Notes under the pieces: generated by a model
What the model was told of the DNA's origin: nothing
The model's input: the letters and a program-made list of their open reading frames with translations, nothing else
Database searches by the model: none
Made by a program: the position numbers and the translations under genes
Shown: positions 24,134 to 31,913 of the stretch, piece by piece
How the letters are laid out: each line of letters opens with the position of its first letter
Position numbering within the stretch: the first letter of the stretch is position 1
Assembly (NCBI GenBank): GCA_963737625.1
Contig: CAVTTK010000002.1
Span: 124,001 to 188,000, forward strand
Origin: Bog-756 sp963737625
GTDB lineage: Bacteria > Actinomycetota > Acidimicrobiia > Acidimicrobiales > RAAP-2
Length of the DNA stretch: 64,000 nucleotides
Reading direction: 5' to 3'

Positions 24134-25081
24134 ATGAACCCGCTCCTCGACCTCAAACTGCTCTTCGTCACCGGAAAGGGTGGCGTGGGGAAGACCACGG
24201 TGGCCTCGGCCCTGGCCCTGTTGGCTTCGCAGCGGGGAAAGCGGGTGCTCATCTGCGAGGTCGACGCCAAGGGCGACGTGGCCGGGTTCTACGAGACGTC
24301 ACCGACCACCTTCCACGAGCGGGAGGTCCTGCCGGGCCTCTTCGCCATGACCATGGACACCGAGGCCTCGCTCCGGGAGTACCTGAAGCTGCAGCTGCGC
24401 ATACCCGTGGTCGGGCGGATCGGGCCGTTGGCCAAGGCCTTCGACTTCGTGGCCACCGCCGCTCCCGGGGTCCGAGAGATCCTCACCGTGGGAAAGTTCT
24501 GCTACGAGGTGCGGGAGCGCCACTACGACCTGGTGGTGGTGGACGCGCCGGCCTCGGGTCACATCATCGGGCAGTTGGCCGCACCGCAGGCCATCAACAG
24601 CCTGGTCAAGGTGGGCCTCATCCGGACCCAGACCGACTGGCTGCTCGAGATCCTCTCCGATCCCCGGACCACGGGCCTGGTGGCCGTGTGCACCCCTGAA
24701 GAGATGCCGGTCAACGAGACCGTCGAACTGGCGGTGAGGGTGCGCCAGGAGACCACGGTGCAGCTCTCCGCCGTGGTGGTCAACCGGGTGCTCCCCGAGC
24801 TGTTCGGTCGCCAGGAGGAGGCCGTCTTCGAGGCCCTGGGCGGTCCCGGGCCGCTGCACCGGTTGAGCGAACTGGTGGGGGGTGACGCCGGCCCCGTGTT
24901 CGACGCCGCCCGCCTGGCCGTGACCATGCGACGCACGAGGACGACCCATCTCGACCGGCTCCGTCAGGGCATCGACAGCGCCGTGCCCCTGCTCTACCTC
25001 CCGTACCTGTTCACCCGCTCGCACGGCCTGCGCACCACCCGGCAGGTGGCGGCATCCCTGGGCGAGGAGCTGGGCTTCTGA
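24134..25081 (+). CDS. ArsA-like ATPase, first of a pair
   Basis: 315 residues. N-terminal deviant Walker A VTGKGGVGKTTVASALA (lysine in position 2 kept) and EVDAKGDVAGFYE, DLVVVDAPASGH switch motif. ArsA/Get3-type ATPases work as dimers; in mycobacteria a tandem pair (Rv3679/Rv3680) forms a heteromeric complex. The arsenite-binding cysteines of true ArsA are not evident, so anion transport is unlikely. ATG at 24134 is preferred to an upstream GTG (24113). The stop overlaps the start of the second ATPase by one base, so the two are almost certainly co-translated. Confidence 0.83.
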   Translation: MNPLLDLKLLFVTGKGGVGKTTVASALALLASQRGKRVLICEVDAKGDVAGFYETSPTTFHEREVLPGLFAMTMDTEASLREYLKLQLRIPVVGRIGPLAKAFDFVATAAPGVREILTVGKFCYEVRERHYDLVVVDAPASGHIIGQLAAPQAINSLVKVGLIRTQTDWLLEILSDPRTTGLVAVCTPEEMPVNETVELAVRVRQETTVQLSAVVVNRVLPELFGRQEEAVFEALGGPGPLHRLSELVGGDAGPVFDAARLAVTMRRTRTTHLDRLRQGIDSAVPLLYLPYLFTRSHGLRTTRQVAASLGEELGF

Positions 25082-26346
25082 TGGCCCCGGAGCGGGCTTC
25101 CCACCGCGGCCGTGCCGGGCGGTCGTCCGTCGAGTCGGGCGACGGGCCGGACCGCCACCCGAACGTCTCGTCGGCCGGCAGCGGCTCGATGGACGGGCTG
25201 CTGGCCACCAAAGAGATCGTGATCGCCTGCGGGCCCGGGGGCGTCGGCAAGACCACCACCACCGCTGCCGCCGGGGTGATGGCCGCGGTCCGGCACGGCA
25301 GCAAGGTCCTGGTGTTGACCGTGGATCCGGCCAAGCGCCTGGCCAACGCCCTGGGCCTCGACGGGATCGGCAATACCGAGCACCGGGTACCCGACGAGGC
25401 CTTCAGAGCGGCGGGGCTCAAGCCCCGGGGCGAGCTGTGGGTGGCCATGCTCGACACCAAGGAGTCGTGGGACGCGCTGATCAGACGTCATGCGCCGGAC
25501 CCACAGACCAGGGACGAGATCCTGGCCAATCCCCTCTATCAGAACATCTCGGGCAAGTTCGTCCAGAGCCACGACTACATCGCCATGGAGCGGCTCTACG
25601 AGATCCACTCGGAGAGCGACTACGACCTCATCGTGGTGGACACCCCGCCCACCAGGAACGCCCTCGACTTCCTCGACGCTCCGCAGCGTATGGCCGACTT
25701 CTTCTCGTCCCGGCTCCTGCGTTGGCTGATCGTCCCCTACCGCTCACGCCTGGTCAATGTGGCCACCAAGCCCTTCTATTCGATCGCCGACCGGATCCTC
25801 GGCACGGAGTTCCTGGCCGACATCTCGGAGTTCTTCATCCTCTTCCAGTCCATGTACGACGGGTTCGTGGAGCGATCCGAGGCGGTGGGTCGCCTCCTCT
25901 CCGACCGTCGGACCACCTTTATCGTGGTGTCCACGCTGGAGGCGGTGCCGCTGCGTGAGGCGGAGTACTTCGCCGAGCAACTGGTGTCACGACGCCTCCA
26001 CCTCGGGGCCATCGTGCTCAACAAGGTGCTTCCGGACTACCTGCGCGGATCCGAGGGCACGACGGTGGCGGACTCCGTCAACGAGCGAGCCGACGAGCTG
26101 TCCGTGCTCCTGGCGCCGGACCTGGCGGCCATCGACCCGGTCATGGGCGACACCGATCAGATCGCCCGGGTGCTCGGTGAAGTGGCCGACAGCTACCTGA
26201 ACTTCCAGGTGGTGGCGCTCCGCGAGATGGAGGAGCGGGCCATGCTGTCGGTGGTGCCCGACGTGCTGGCCACGGTGCCGTTCTTCGACACCGACATCTA
26301 CGACCTGTCCGGCCTGGTCCGGTTGGGCGAACAGATCTGGGAGTGA
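25081..26346 (+). CDS. ArsA-like ATPase, second of a pair
   Basis: 421 residues. A disordered N-terminus of about 38 residues precedes IACGPGGVGKTTTTAAAG, in which the signature lysine of the deviant Walker A (second residue of GKGGVGKT) is proline; the paired upstream gene keeps it. TVDPAKRLANALGL and LIVVDTPPTRNALDFLDAP are the switch regions, and a hydrophobic segment FFSSRLLRWLIVPYRSRLV near residue 205 may bind a membrane or helical client. Probably acts as a complex with the first ATPase. ATG overlaps the previous stop by one base. Client or substrate unknown. Confidence 0.83.
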   Translation: MAPERASHRGRAGRSSVESGDGPDRHPNVSSAGSGSMDGLLATKEIVIACGPGGVGKTTTTAAAGVMAAVRHGSKVLVLTVDPAKRLANALGLDGIGNTEHRVPDEAFRAAGLKPRGELWVAMLDTKESWDALIRRHAPDPQTRDEILANPLYQNISGKFVQSHDYIAMERLYEIHSESDYDLIVVDTPPTRNALDFLDAPQRMADFFSSRLLRWLIVPYRSRLVNVATKPFYSIADRILGTEFLADISEFFILFQSMYDGFVERSEAVGRLLSDRRTTFIVVSTLEAVPLREAEYFAEQLVSRRLHLGAIVLNKVLPDYLRGSEGTTVADSVNERADELSVLLAPDLAAIDPVMGDTDQIARVLGEVADSYLNFQVVALREMEERAMLSVVPDVLATVPFFDTDIYDLSGLVRLGEQIWE

Positions 26347-26382
26347 CGCCGGCCGGCCACCGGGCCGGGGTCCGGCCTGCCT

Positions 26383-26388
26383 TACGAT
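26383..26388 (+). promoter_or_regulatory. -10 box of leaderless O-methyltransferase gene
   Basis: TACGAT, six bases before the ATG at 26395; no ribosome binding site in between. Confidence 0.5.
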
Positions 26389-26394
26389 GCACCA

Positions 26395-27039
26395 ATGACC
26401 GACATCGTCGACCCGGCCCTCGAAGCGTATGCGGAGGAGCACACCACCGCCCCACCCCCCTACCTCGACGATCTGGCGCGCGACCTGCGGGCGACACTCG
26501 AGGCGCCCGGCATGATGGTGGGCCGGCTCGAAGGTCGCTTCCTCGAGCTCCTGACCTTCGCCCTCGGTGCCCGCTCGGTGCTGGAGATCGGGACCTTCGG
26601 CGGGTACTCGGCCCTGGCCATGGCGGCCGGGTTGGCTCCCGGTGGGCGCATCGTCACCTGTGAGATCTCCGAGGTGCACGCGGCGTTCGCCCGACGGCAC
26701 ATCGCCGCCAGCCCCCACGCCCAGGACATCGAGGTCCTGGTCGGTCCGGCCATCGACACCATCGCCACCCTCCCCGGTCCCTTCGACCTGGTCTTCATCG
26801 ATGCCGACAAGGCCGCCTACCCCGACTACTTCGAAGCGGTCCTGCCCAAGCTGGCGCCCCGGGGCCTGATCGCCGCCGACAACACGCTGTGGAGCGGTCG
26901 CATCCTCGACCAGTCGGACGCCTCCGAGGACACGGTGGCCCTCCGGTCGTTCAACGCCGCACTGGCGGTCGACCCGAGGGTCGTCGTGGTGCAGACCACG
27001 GTGCGGGACGGGGTCACCCTCATCCGGCGGGCCGGGTAG
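26395..27039 (+). CDS. O-methyltransferase family 3 (SAM-dependent)
   Basis: 214 residues, the size of catechol/caffeoyl-CoA-type O-methyltransferases. SAM-binding VLEIGTFGGYSALAMAAGL near residue 60, metal-binding DLVFIDADKAAYPDYFE near 131 and LIAADNTLWSGRI near 160 identify the family, which methylates catechol-like hydroxyls with a divalent metal. Substrate cannot be set from sequence. A leaderless promoter box lies just upstream, so it starts a new transcript after the ArsA pair, and the following PHP gene begins 11 bases after its stop. Confidence 0.88.
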   Translation: MTDIVDPALEAYAEEHTTAPPPYLDDLARDLRATLEAPGMMVGRLEGRFLELLTFALGARSVLEIGTFGGYSALAMAAGLAPGGRIVTCEISEVHAAFARRHIAASPHAQDIEVLVGPAIDTIATLPGPFDLVFIDADKAAYPDYFEAVLPKLAPRGLIAADNTLWSGRILDQSDASEDTVALRSFNAALAVDPRVVVVQTTVRDGVTLIRRAG

Positions 27040-27050
27040 GGGGCCGCGTC

Positions 27051-27935
27051 GTGCTCGACTACCACCTCCACCTCTGGCCCCACTCCCAGGCCGACGCCGA
27101 GGCCACCGTGGAGCAGGTGACCGCCTACTGCACGCGGGCGGTGGAGGCGGGAGTGACCGAGATCGCCCTCACCGAGCACCTGTTCCGCTTCACCCAGGCC
27201 AAGGATCTGCTCGGCGGCTTCTGGGACGATCTTCCCGGCGATGCCCTGCGACCGGGAATGGCCGCCTACTGGGACCACCACGCCCGCGTGGACCTCGATG
27301 CCTACGTCGAGGTGGTCCTGGCCGTGAAGGCGGCGGGTCTGCCGGTGGTCCTCGGCCTCGAGGTCGACTACTACCAGGACCGCATGGACCAGGTGGCCGG
27401 GCTGCTCGCCGGCTATCCCTTCGACGTCCTGTTGGGATCGGTCCACTGGCTGGGTACGTGGCGGTTCGACGTGCTGAGCGACCCACTGGTCATGGCCGAG
27501 TGGGACGTGCGTGACGTCGATGTGGTGTGGGACGAGTACACCCGGGCCATGGAGGAGTTGGGGTCGTCGGGTGTATGCGACGTCTTCGCCCATCCGGACC
27601 TGGCCAAGGTGGCCGGGAGGATCCCGACGGTGCCGGACGAGTACTACGACCGGATCACCGAGGCCGCCGTTCGCTCCGGCATGGCCGCCGAGGTTTCCTC
27701 GGCCGGTTGGAGGAAGCCGGTGGGCGAGGAGTACCCCGCCCCGGCCCTGCTCACGAGGTTGGTCGAGCGGGGCGTTCCCCTGACCACGGCATCCGACGCC
27801 CACTCCCTTCCCGACGTGGCCGAGCGGGCCTCCGACCTGCGCGATCTGCTGACGGCGGCCGGGGTCACCTCGCTCCAGGGCTACCGCGGTCGGAAGGCGT
27901 ACACCGTGGACGTCGCCCCACCCCCGGGCGCCTGA
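27051..27935 (+). CDS. PHP-domain phosphatase, histidinol-phosphatase-like
   Basis: 294 residues. Metal motifs of the PHP fold are present: DYHLHLW at the start, ALTEHLFRF near residue 45, GLEVDYY near 103, GSVHWLG near 126, DVFAHPDLAK near 178 and TASDAHS near 246. Members include HisK-type histidinol-phosphate phosphatases; no other his gene is nearby, so the substrate is open. GTG at 27051 is the first plausible start, directly before the HLH motif. The stop overlaps the ATG of the PdtaS-like kinase by one base, so the two are co-translated. Confidence 0.83.
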   Translation: MLDYHLHLWPHSQADAEATVEQVTAYCTRAVEAGVTEIALTEHLFRFTQAKDLLGGFWDDLPGDALRPGMAAYWDHHARVDLDAYVEVVLAVKAAGLPVVLGLEVDYYQDRMDQVAGLLAGYPFDVLLGSVHWLGTWRFDVLSDPLVMAEWDVRDVDVVWDEYTRAMEELGSSGVCDVFAHPDLAKVAGRIPTVPDEYYDRITEAAVRSGMAAEVSSAGWRKPVGEEYPAPALLTRLVERGVPLTTASDAHSLPDVAERASDLRDLLTAAGVTSLQGYRGRKAYTVDVAPPPGA

Positions 27936-29518
27936 TGGCCACCCCGGCCGAGCTGGCCTTCGAGCGCACCAACCTGGACGAGATCCAACTCGGACACCTG
28001 CAGCGCCTGTTGGGGACGTGGGGAATCCTGGCCGACCTGTCCTTCTCGGACCTGGTGCTGTTGGCCCCTATGGCCGACGCGCCGGACGACCTGGCGGCGC
28101 TCCGGCCGGGGCCGGTGCCCGGTGAGGGGACGGAGCTGGTCATCCTGGGCCAGATGCGACCCTCCAACAGTGCCACCGTCGTGGAGCACGACCTGGTGGG
28201 CCAGACGGTGGCGTCGACCGACTGGCCCCTGGCCGTGGCCACGGTGGAGACCGGCGAGGTGACCCGGGGAGAGGTGCTGCTCGAGCCGGGCGACGAGCCG
28301 GTGCGCCTCCACTGCATCCCGGTGCGGTGCGAAGGGACGACGGTGGCGGTGCTGGCCCGTCTGGCCGCCGGGGCCGGCCGCCGCCCGGGTCACCTGGAGC
28401 GGACCTACCGGGACCTCTTCGACCGCTTCGCCGTCATGATCTCCGAGTCGACCTTCCCGTTCCCCAGCGAGGAGGTGGCCACCGAGGAGGCACCGCGGGT
28501 GGGAGACGGGGTGGTGGTGGTCGACGAGGAGGGGCGGGTCCGCTATGCCTCGCCCAACGCCACCAACGCCCTCCACCGCATGGGTATGTACTCGCAGACG
28601 GAAGGGCGCCGTCTCACCGATCTGGGCATCGAGGAGTCGGCCATCGAGTGGGCCCTGGCCTCGGCGCTCCCCGTGGTCGAGGAGGTGGAGCGCCGACCGG
28701 ACGTGACCGTGCTGCTCCACTGCATCCCCCTGATGGCCGACGATGTGGTCACCGGATGCCTGGTGCTGCTCCGGGACGTGACCGACGTCCGCCGGCTGGA
28801 CCGACTCCTCCTGTCCAAGGACGCCGCCATCCGCGAGGTGCACCACCGGGTCAAGAACAACCTGCAGACCATCTCGGCCCTGCTGCGCCTGCAGGCCCGG
28901 CGTCTGCCCCGCGGCGAGGGCCGGGTGGCGCTGTTCGAAGCCGAGCGACGGGTCCGTTCCATCGCCATCGTCCACGAGATCCTGTCCCGGGAGCCCAGCG
29001 ACCAGGTCCCCTTCGATGAGATCGTCACCTCCCTGATCCGGATGGCCGAGGACTCGGTCGTCCAGGGGACGGGGCTGACCTTCGAGGTGACCGGCGAGCT
29101 CGGCGAGGTTCCGGCCGACGTCGCCACCCCACTGGCCGTGGTGCTGGCCGAGCTCCTGCAGAACGCCGTGGAGCACGCCTTCACCCATGCCGGTGGGGAG
29201 GATGAGCCCGGCGGCGGCGGTCCGGCGGAGGACGGGTCGGCAGAGGACGTCCAGCCCCCGGGCCGGATCCGGGTCCACCTGGTCAACGACCTCTCGGCTC
29301 TGACCCTGGAGGTCATCGACAACGGTTCCGGACTTCCCGAGGGCTTCGACATCGACGCCACCCAGAGCCTCGGACTGTCGATCGTCCGCGATCTGGTCCG
29401 GAGCCAGCTCGACGGCACCATCACCATGCGCAACCGACGGGACCACTTCCCCGGGACACGCGGGACCATCGTGGCCATCAGGCTGCCCGTGCAGGACGGC
29501 GACGCCACCAGTCTCTGA
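27935..29518 (+). CDS. pdtaS: PdtaS-like sensor histidine kinase (HisKA_2/HWE type)
   Basis: 527 residues, cytosolic. A GAF-like N-terminal domain (about 1-150) and a PAS domain (about 190-295, with GVVVVDEEGRVRYASPNA) precede the phosphoacceptor box EVHHRVKNNLQTISALLRLQ near residue 303 and an ATPase domain with LLQNAVEHAF (N-box) and VIDNGSGLPEG (G-box). This matches mycobacterial PdtaS (Rv3220c), which phosphorylates the RNA-binding antiterminator PdtaR. No response regulator gene is adjacent, as in mycobacteria. A whiB1-type gene converges downstream, the same pairing as Rv3219/Rv3220c. An acidic insert (GGEDEPGGGGPAEDG) splits the ATPase domain. Confidence 0.87.
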   Translation: MATPAELAFERTNLDEIQLGHLQRLLGTWGILADLSFSDLVLLAPMADAPDDLAALRPGPVPGEGTELVILGQMRPSNSATVVEHDLVGQTVASTDWPLAVATVETGEVTRGEVLLEPGDEPVRLHCIPVRCEGTTVAVLARLAAGAGRRPGHLERTYRDLFDRFAVMISESTFPFPSEEVATEEAPRVGDGVVVVDEEGRVRYASPNATNALHRMGMYSQTEGRRLTDLGIEESAIEWALASALPVVEEVERRPDVTVLLHCIPLMADDVVTGCLVLLRDVTDVRRLDRLLLSKDAAIREVHHRVKNNLQTISALLRLQARRLPRGEGRVALFEAERRVRSIAIVHEILSREPSDQVPFDEIVTSLIRMAEDSVVQGTGLTFEVTGELGEVPADVATPLAVVLAELLQNAVEHAFTHAGGEDEPGGGGPAEDGSAEDVQPPGRIRVHLVNDLSALTLEVIDNGSGLPEGFDIDATQSLGLSIVRDLVRSQLDGTITMRNRRDHFPGTRGTIVAIRLPVQDGDATSL

Positions 29519-29541
29519 GTGGCCGTTCCCTCTCGCTGGGT

Positions 29542-29565
29542 GGGTCCGCCGGGTGAGGCGGGCCC
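29542..29565 (+). terminator. Hairpin terminator after pdtaS
   Basis: GGGTCCGCC (29542-29550) pairs with GGCGGGCCC (29557-29565), nine pairs including one G-U, around a six-base loop, 24 bases past the pdtaS stop. Confidence 0.55.
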
Positions 29566-29754
29566 GCCAGTCGGCACGGCGGAGGATCCGACCGGTTCGG
29601 GAGACGGGTCGACCGGGACCCCGTCAGCCTCCACGAGATCCGCTGGGCCGGTCAGGAACCGTCAGCAGCCGGGTGGCGAGGTGATGCTCATGGGCGGAAC
29701 GGGCAGGCCCGTGGGTGCGGGACCGGCCGAAACAAGAAGGGGTGGGACGTGGAC

Positions 29755-30045
29755 CTAGGAAGCTCGACGGCGGGCGGCCAACCAGGCCTTCCGCAGCTTG
29801 CGGCGCTCCTCTTCTGAGGTGCCGCCCCATACGCCGGACTCCTGGTTGGTGGCCAGGGCGAAGTCGAGACAGGGCTCCTGGGCGTCACAGCTACGGCAGA
29901 CCCGCTTGGCCGCCTCGATTTGGTCGACGGCCGGCCCGGTCGTCCCGATGGGGAAGAAGAGATCGGGCTCGGTGCTGCGACAGGCGGCCAGATAGCGCCA
30001 GTCACCGTCGTCCCATTCGACCGTACGGTTCCACATAAGGGCCAC
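29755..30045 (-). CDS. whiB1: WhiB1-type Fe-S transcriptional regulator
   Basis: 96 residues. The four cluster cysteines are C22, C50, C53 and C59 (C-x27-C-x2-C-x5-C), followed by the GVWGG turn and a basic C-terminal tail (RRKLRKAWLAARRR) for DNA contact. WRYLAACRSTEPDLFFPIG and the ESGVWGGTSEEERR stretch are closest to WhiB1, which binds a nitric-oxide-sensitive 4Fe-4S cluster and the sigma factor SigA. GTG at 30045 is supported by GGAGGAA eight bases upstream; ATG at 30036 is an alternative. It converges on pdtaS as in mycobacteria, and a perfect CRP-type site lies 38 bases upstream. Confidence 0.92.
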   Translation of the reverse strand: MALMWNRTVEWDDGDWRYLAACRSTEPDLFFPIGTTGPAVDQIEAAKRVCRSCDAQEPCLDFALATNQESGVWGGTSEEERRKLRKAWLAARRRAS

Positions 30046-30082
30046 GATGCTTCCTCCGCTCCCGTTCCCAGGATTTCCTGTT

Positions 30083-30098
30083 TGTGATCTGTTTCACA
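30083..30098. promoter_or_regulatory. Perfect CRP-type site TGTGA-N6-TCACA
   Basis: TGTGATCTGTTTCACA matches the CRP consensus with both five-base arms intact. It lies between the whiB1-type gene (minus) and the phosphodiesterase gene (plus). A TAGAGT box at 30143-30148 would place the site centre near -64 for the plus transcript. In Mycobacterium tuberculosis whiB1 is a known target of the cAMP receptor protein Rv3676. Which gene is controlled here is inference. Confidence 0.65.
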
Positions 30099-30253
30099 TA
30101 GCTCGGCGCCAAGCTGTCACCGGCCGTTCAGGTTTCGTTCACTAGAGTAATCACCGGCACTGTCCGGTGCAACCGGTTCTTGTCTCCGAACGCGCCCCCT
30201 TCGGCCCGCTGTGGGCCACTCCGAGCCGGCGAATCCTAGGAGGATCCGGAACG

Positions 30254-30993
30254 ATGACGGTACCGGCGGTCCACGCCCACCGGGGCAGTCCCGACCCGGC
30301 CGGTGGGGTCGGGGAGAACACCCTCGAGGCGTTCGTCCGCGCCCGCCTCCTGGGAGCCGACGGGGTCGAGTTGGACGTCCGTCGGACCGCCGACGGGGCG
30401 CTGGCCGTCCATCACGACGCCGAGATCCTTGGGGTGGGTCCCGTCCATGAGGTGGTCTCCGGCCGGCTGCCCGATTCGGTGGCCCTGCTGGCGGCGGCCC
30501 TCGAGGCCTGTGACGGTCTCGAGGTCAACATCGAACTGAAGAACCTGCCGGGGGAGCCGGGATTCGATCCTGACGAGCGGATGGCCCGGCAGGTGGCCGA
30601 GCTGGTGGTGGCGGTCGGCCGGGTCTCCACCACGGTGGTCTCGTCGTTCTGGCCGGGCTCGCTGACCGAAGTGCACGAGACCCGGCCCGAGGTGGCCACG
30701 GGCCTGCTGGTGGCCCACTGGTTCGATGGCGCTGCCGCGGTGCCCCTGGCCGTCGAGCAGGGTGCCGGGCCCTCCACCCCCACGTCTCGTTGATCGAAGC
30801 GGCTCTGGTGGCCGAGGCCCACGGCGCCGGGCTCTCCGTGGCCGCGTGGACGGTCAACGACCGGCCACAGCTGGACCGGTTGGCGGCCATCGGTGTCGAC
30901 ACGGTGATCACCGACGACGTGGTCTTGGCGGTGTCGGTCCTGTCCGGCAGTGACTCCGACCTCGGCCGGCCGGACCCCCGGAAGGGGCCCTGA
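30254..30993 (+). pseudogene. Glycerophosphodiester phosphodiesterase, frameshifted as sequenced
   Basis: The first frame gives about 179 residues with the GDPD motifs VHAHRGSPD (catalytic His), ENTLEAF, ELDVRRTADG and VHHDAEI. After VEQGAG at about 30766 the frame runs into a stop at 30791-30793. The rest of the domain continues in another frame from about 30769 (ALHPHVSLIEAALVAEAHGAGLSVAAWTVND) to 30993. A single base missing in the GGGCCC at 30767-30772 explains it and would give about 246 residues, the usual length. The enzyme would release glycerol-3-phosphate from deacylated lipids. ATG at 30254 has GGAGG upstream. Sequencing error is more likely than decay, since the downstream part has no other damage. 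Confidence 0.8.
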
Positions 30994-31047
30994 CCGGGTC
31001 GTTCCGGTCGGGACGGCGGCCCGAACGCCGTACCGGGAACAGGCGAG

Positions 31048-31065
31048 GTCCTGACCAGGCAGGAC
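31048..31065. promoter_or_regulatory. Inverted repeat upstream of etfB
   Basis: GTCCTG, six bases, CAGGAC: perfect six-base arms, 45 bases before the etfB ATG and 54 bases after the phosphodiesterase stop. It could be that gene's terminator or an operator for etfBA; sequence alone does not decide. Confidence 0.35.
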
Positions 31066-31110
31066 GGGCCGATTAGCCGAGGGCCCGGATTTCAACAACA
31101 ATGCACGCCC

Positions 31111-31890
31111 ATGAACGTCGTTGTCTGTGTGAAGCAGATCCCCGATCCAGCCGCGCCCGGCGCCCTGGATCCGGGGACAAAGAACCTTGTCCGAGCGGGA
31201 AAACTCATCCTGGACGATTCCGACGCCTACGGCGTCGAGATGGCTCTCCAGCTGGCCGATGCCGCCGGGGGCGGGGAGGTGACCCTGGTGTCCATGGCGC
31301 CAAACGGGGAGACGTCCGGGCTCCGCACGGCCCTGGCCATGGGGGCGGCCAAGGCCATCCTGATCAGCGACGACTCCCTGGCCGGGACGGACGCCCTGGG
31401 CACGGCCAAGGTGTTGGCCGCCGCCATCAAGCGGGCCGAGCCGGACCTGATCCTGGCCGCCACCGAGTCCACGGACGGCTACACCGGCACCACTCCGGTG
31501 CAGGTGGCCGAGCTCCTGGGCCTCCCTTCGGTCACCTTCGCCAAGAAGGTCGAGATCACCGGTGACTCGGTGAAGGTCGAGCGCCAGACCGAAGCCGGCT
31601 ACGACGAGGTCGAGAGCCCGCTCCCCGCCGTGGTCACGGTGACCGCGGGGGTCGTCGAGCCGCGTTATCCGTCGTTCAAGGGCATCATGGCGGCCAAGTC
31701 GAAGCCGGTCGAGACCCTGACGGTGGCCGACCTCGGTCTCGACGCCAGCCAGGTCGGCTCGGCGGGCGCCCGGCAGGAGGTCACCGAGGTGGCTGATGCC
31801 GAGGCCCGCTCGTCCGGCGAGATCGTCGTGGACGAGGGTGAGGGCTACACCCGCGTCATCGAATTCCTCGAGCAGCTGAAGGTCCTCTAG
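31111..31890 (+). CDS. etfB: Electron transfer flavoprotein beta subunit
   Basis: 259 residues, full length. The N-terminus MNVVVCVKQIPDP and the AMP-binding region ending PAVVTVTAGVVEPRYPSFKGIMAAK near residue 195 are typical of FixA/EtfB. With EtfA it carries electrons from acyl-CoA and other dehydrogenases to ETF:quinone oxidoreductase. No ribosome binding site is visible before the ATG at 31111; AACAAT eight bases upstream may act as a -10 of a leaderless transcript. etfA follows after 23 bases. Confidence 0.93.
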   Translation: MNVVVCVKQIPDPAAPGALDPGTKNLVRAGKLILDDSDAYGVEMALQLADAAGGGEVTLVSMAPNGETSGLRTALAMGAAKAILISDDSLAGTDALGTAKVLAAAIKRAEPDLILAATESTDGYTGTTPVQVAELLGLPSVTFAKKVEITGDSVKVERQTEAGYDEVESPLPAVVTVTAGVVEPRYPSFKGIMAAKSKPVETLTVADLGLDASQVGSAGARQEVTEVADAEARSSGEIVVDEGEGYTRVIEFLEQLKVL

Positions 31891-31913
31891 GACCGGTAGG
31901 AGAACAAGCACAC

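Noticed and set aside
29519..29754. 79-codon open frame between pdtaS and whiB1
   Set aside because: Low complexity, overlaps the hairpin terminator and is convergent with whiB1; no homology or start signal.
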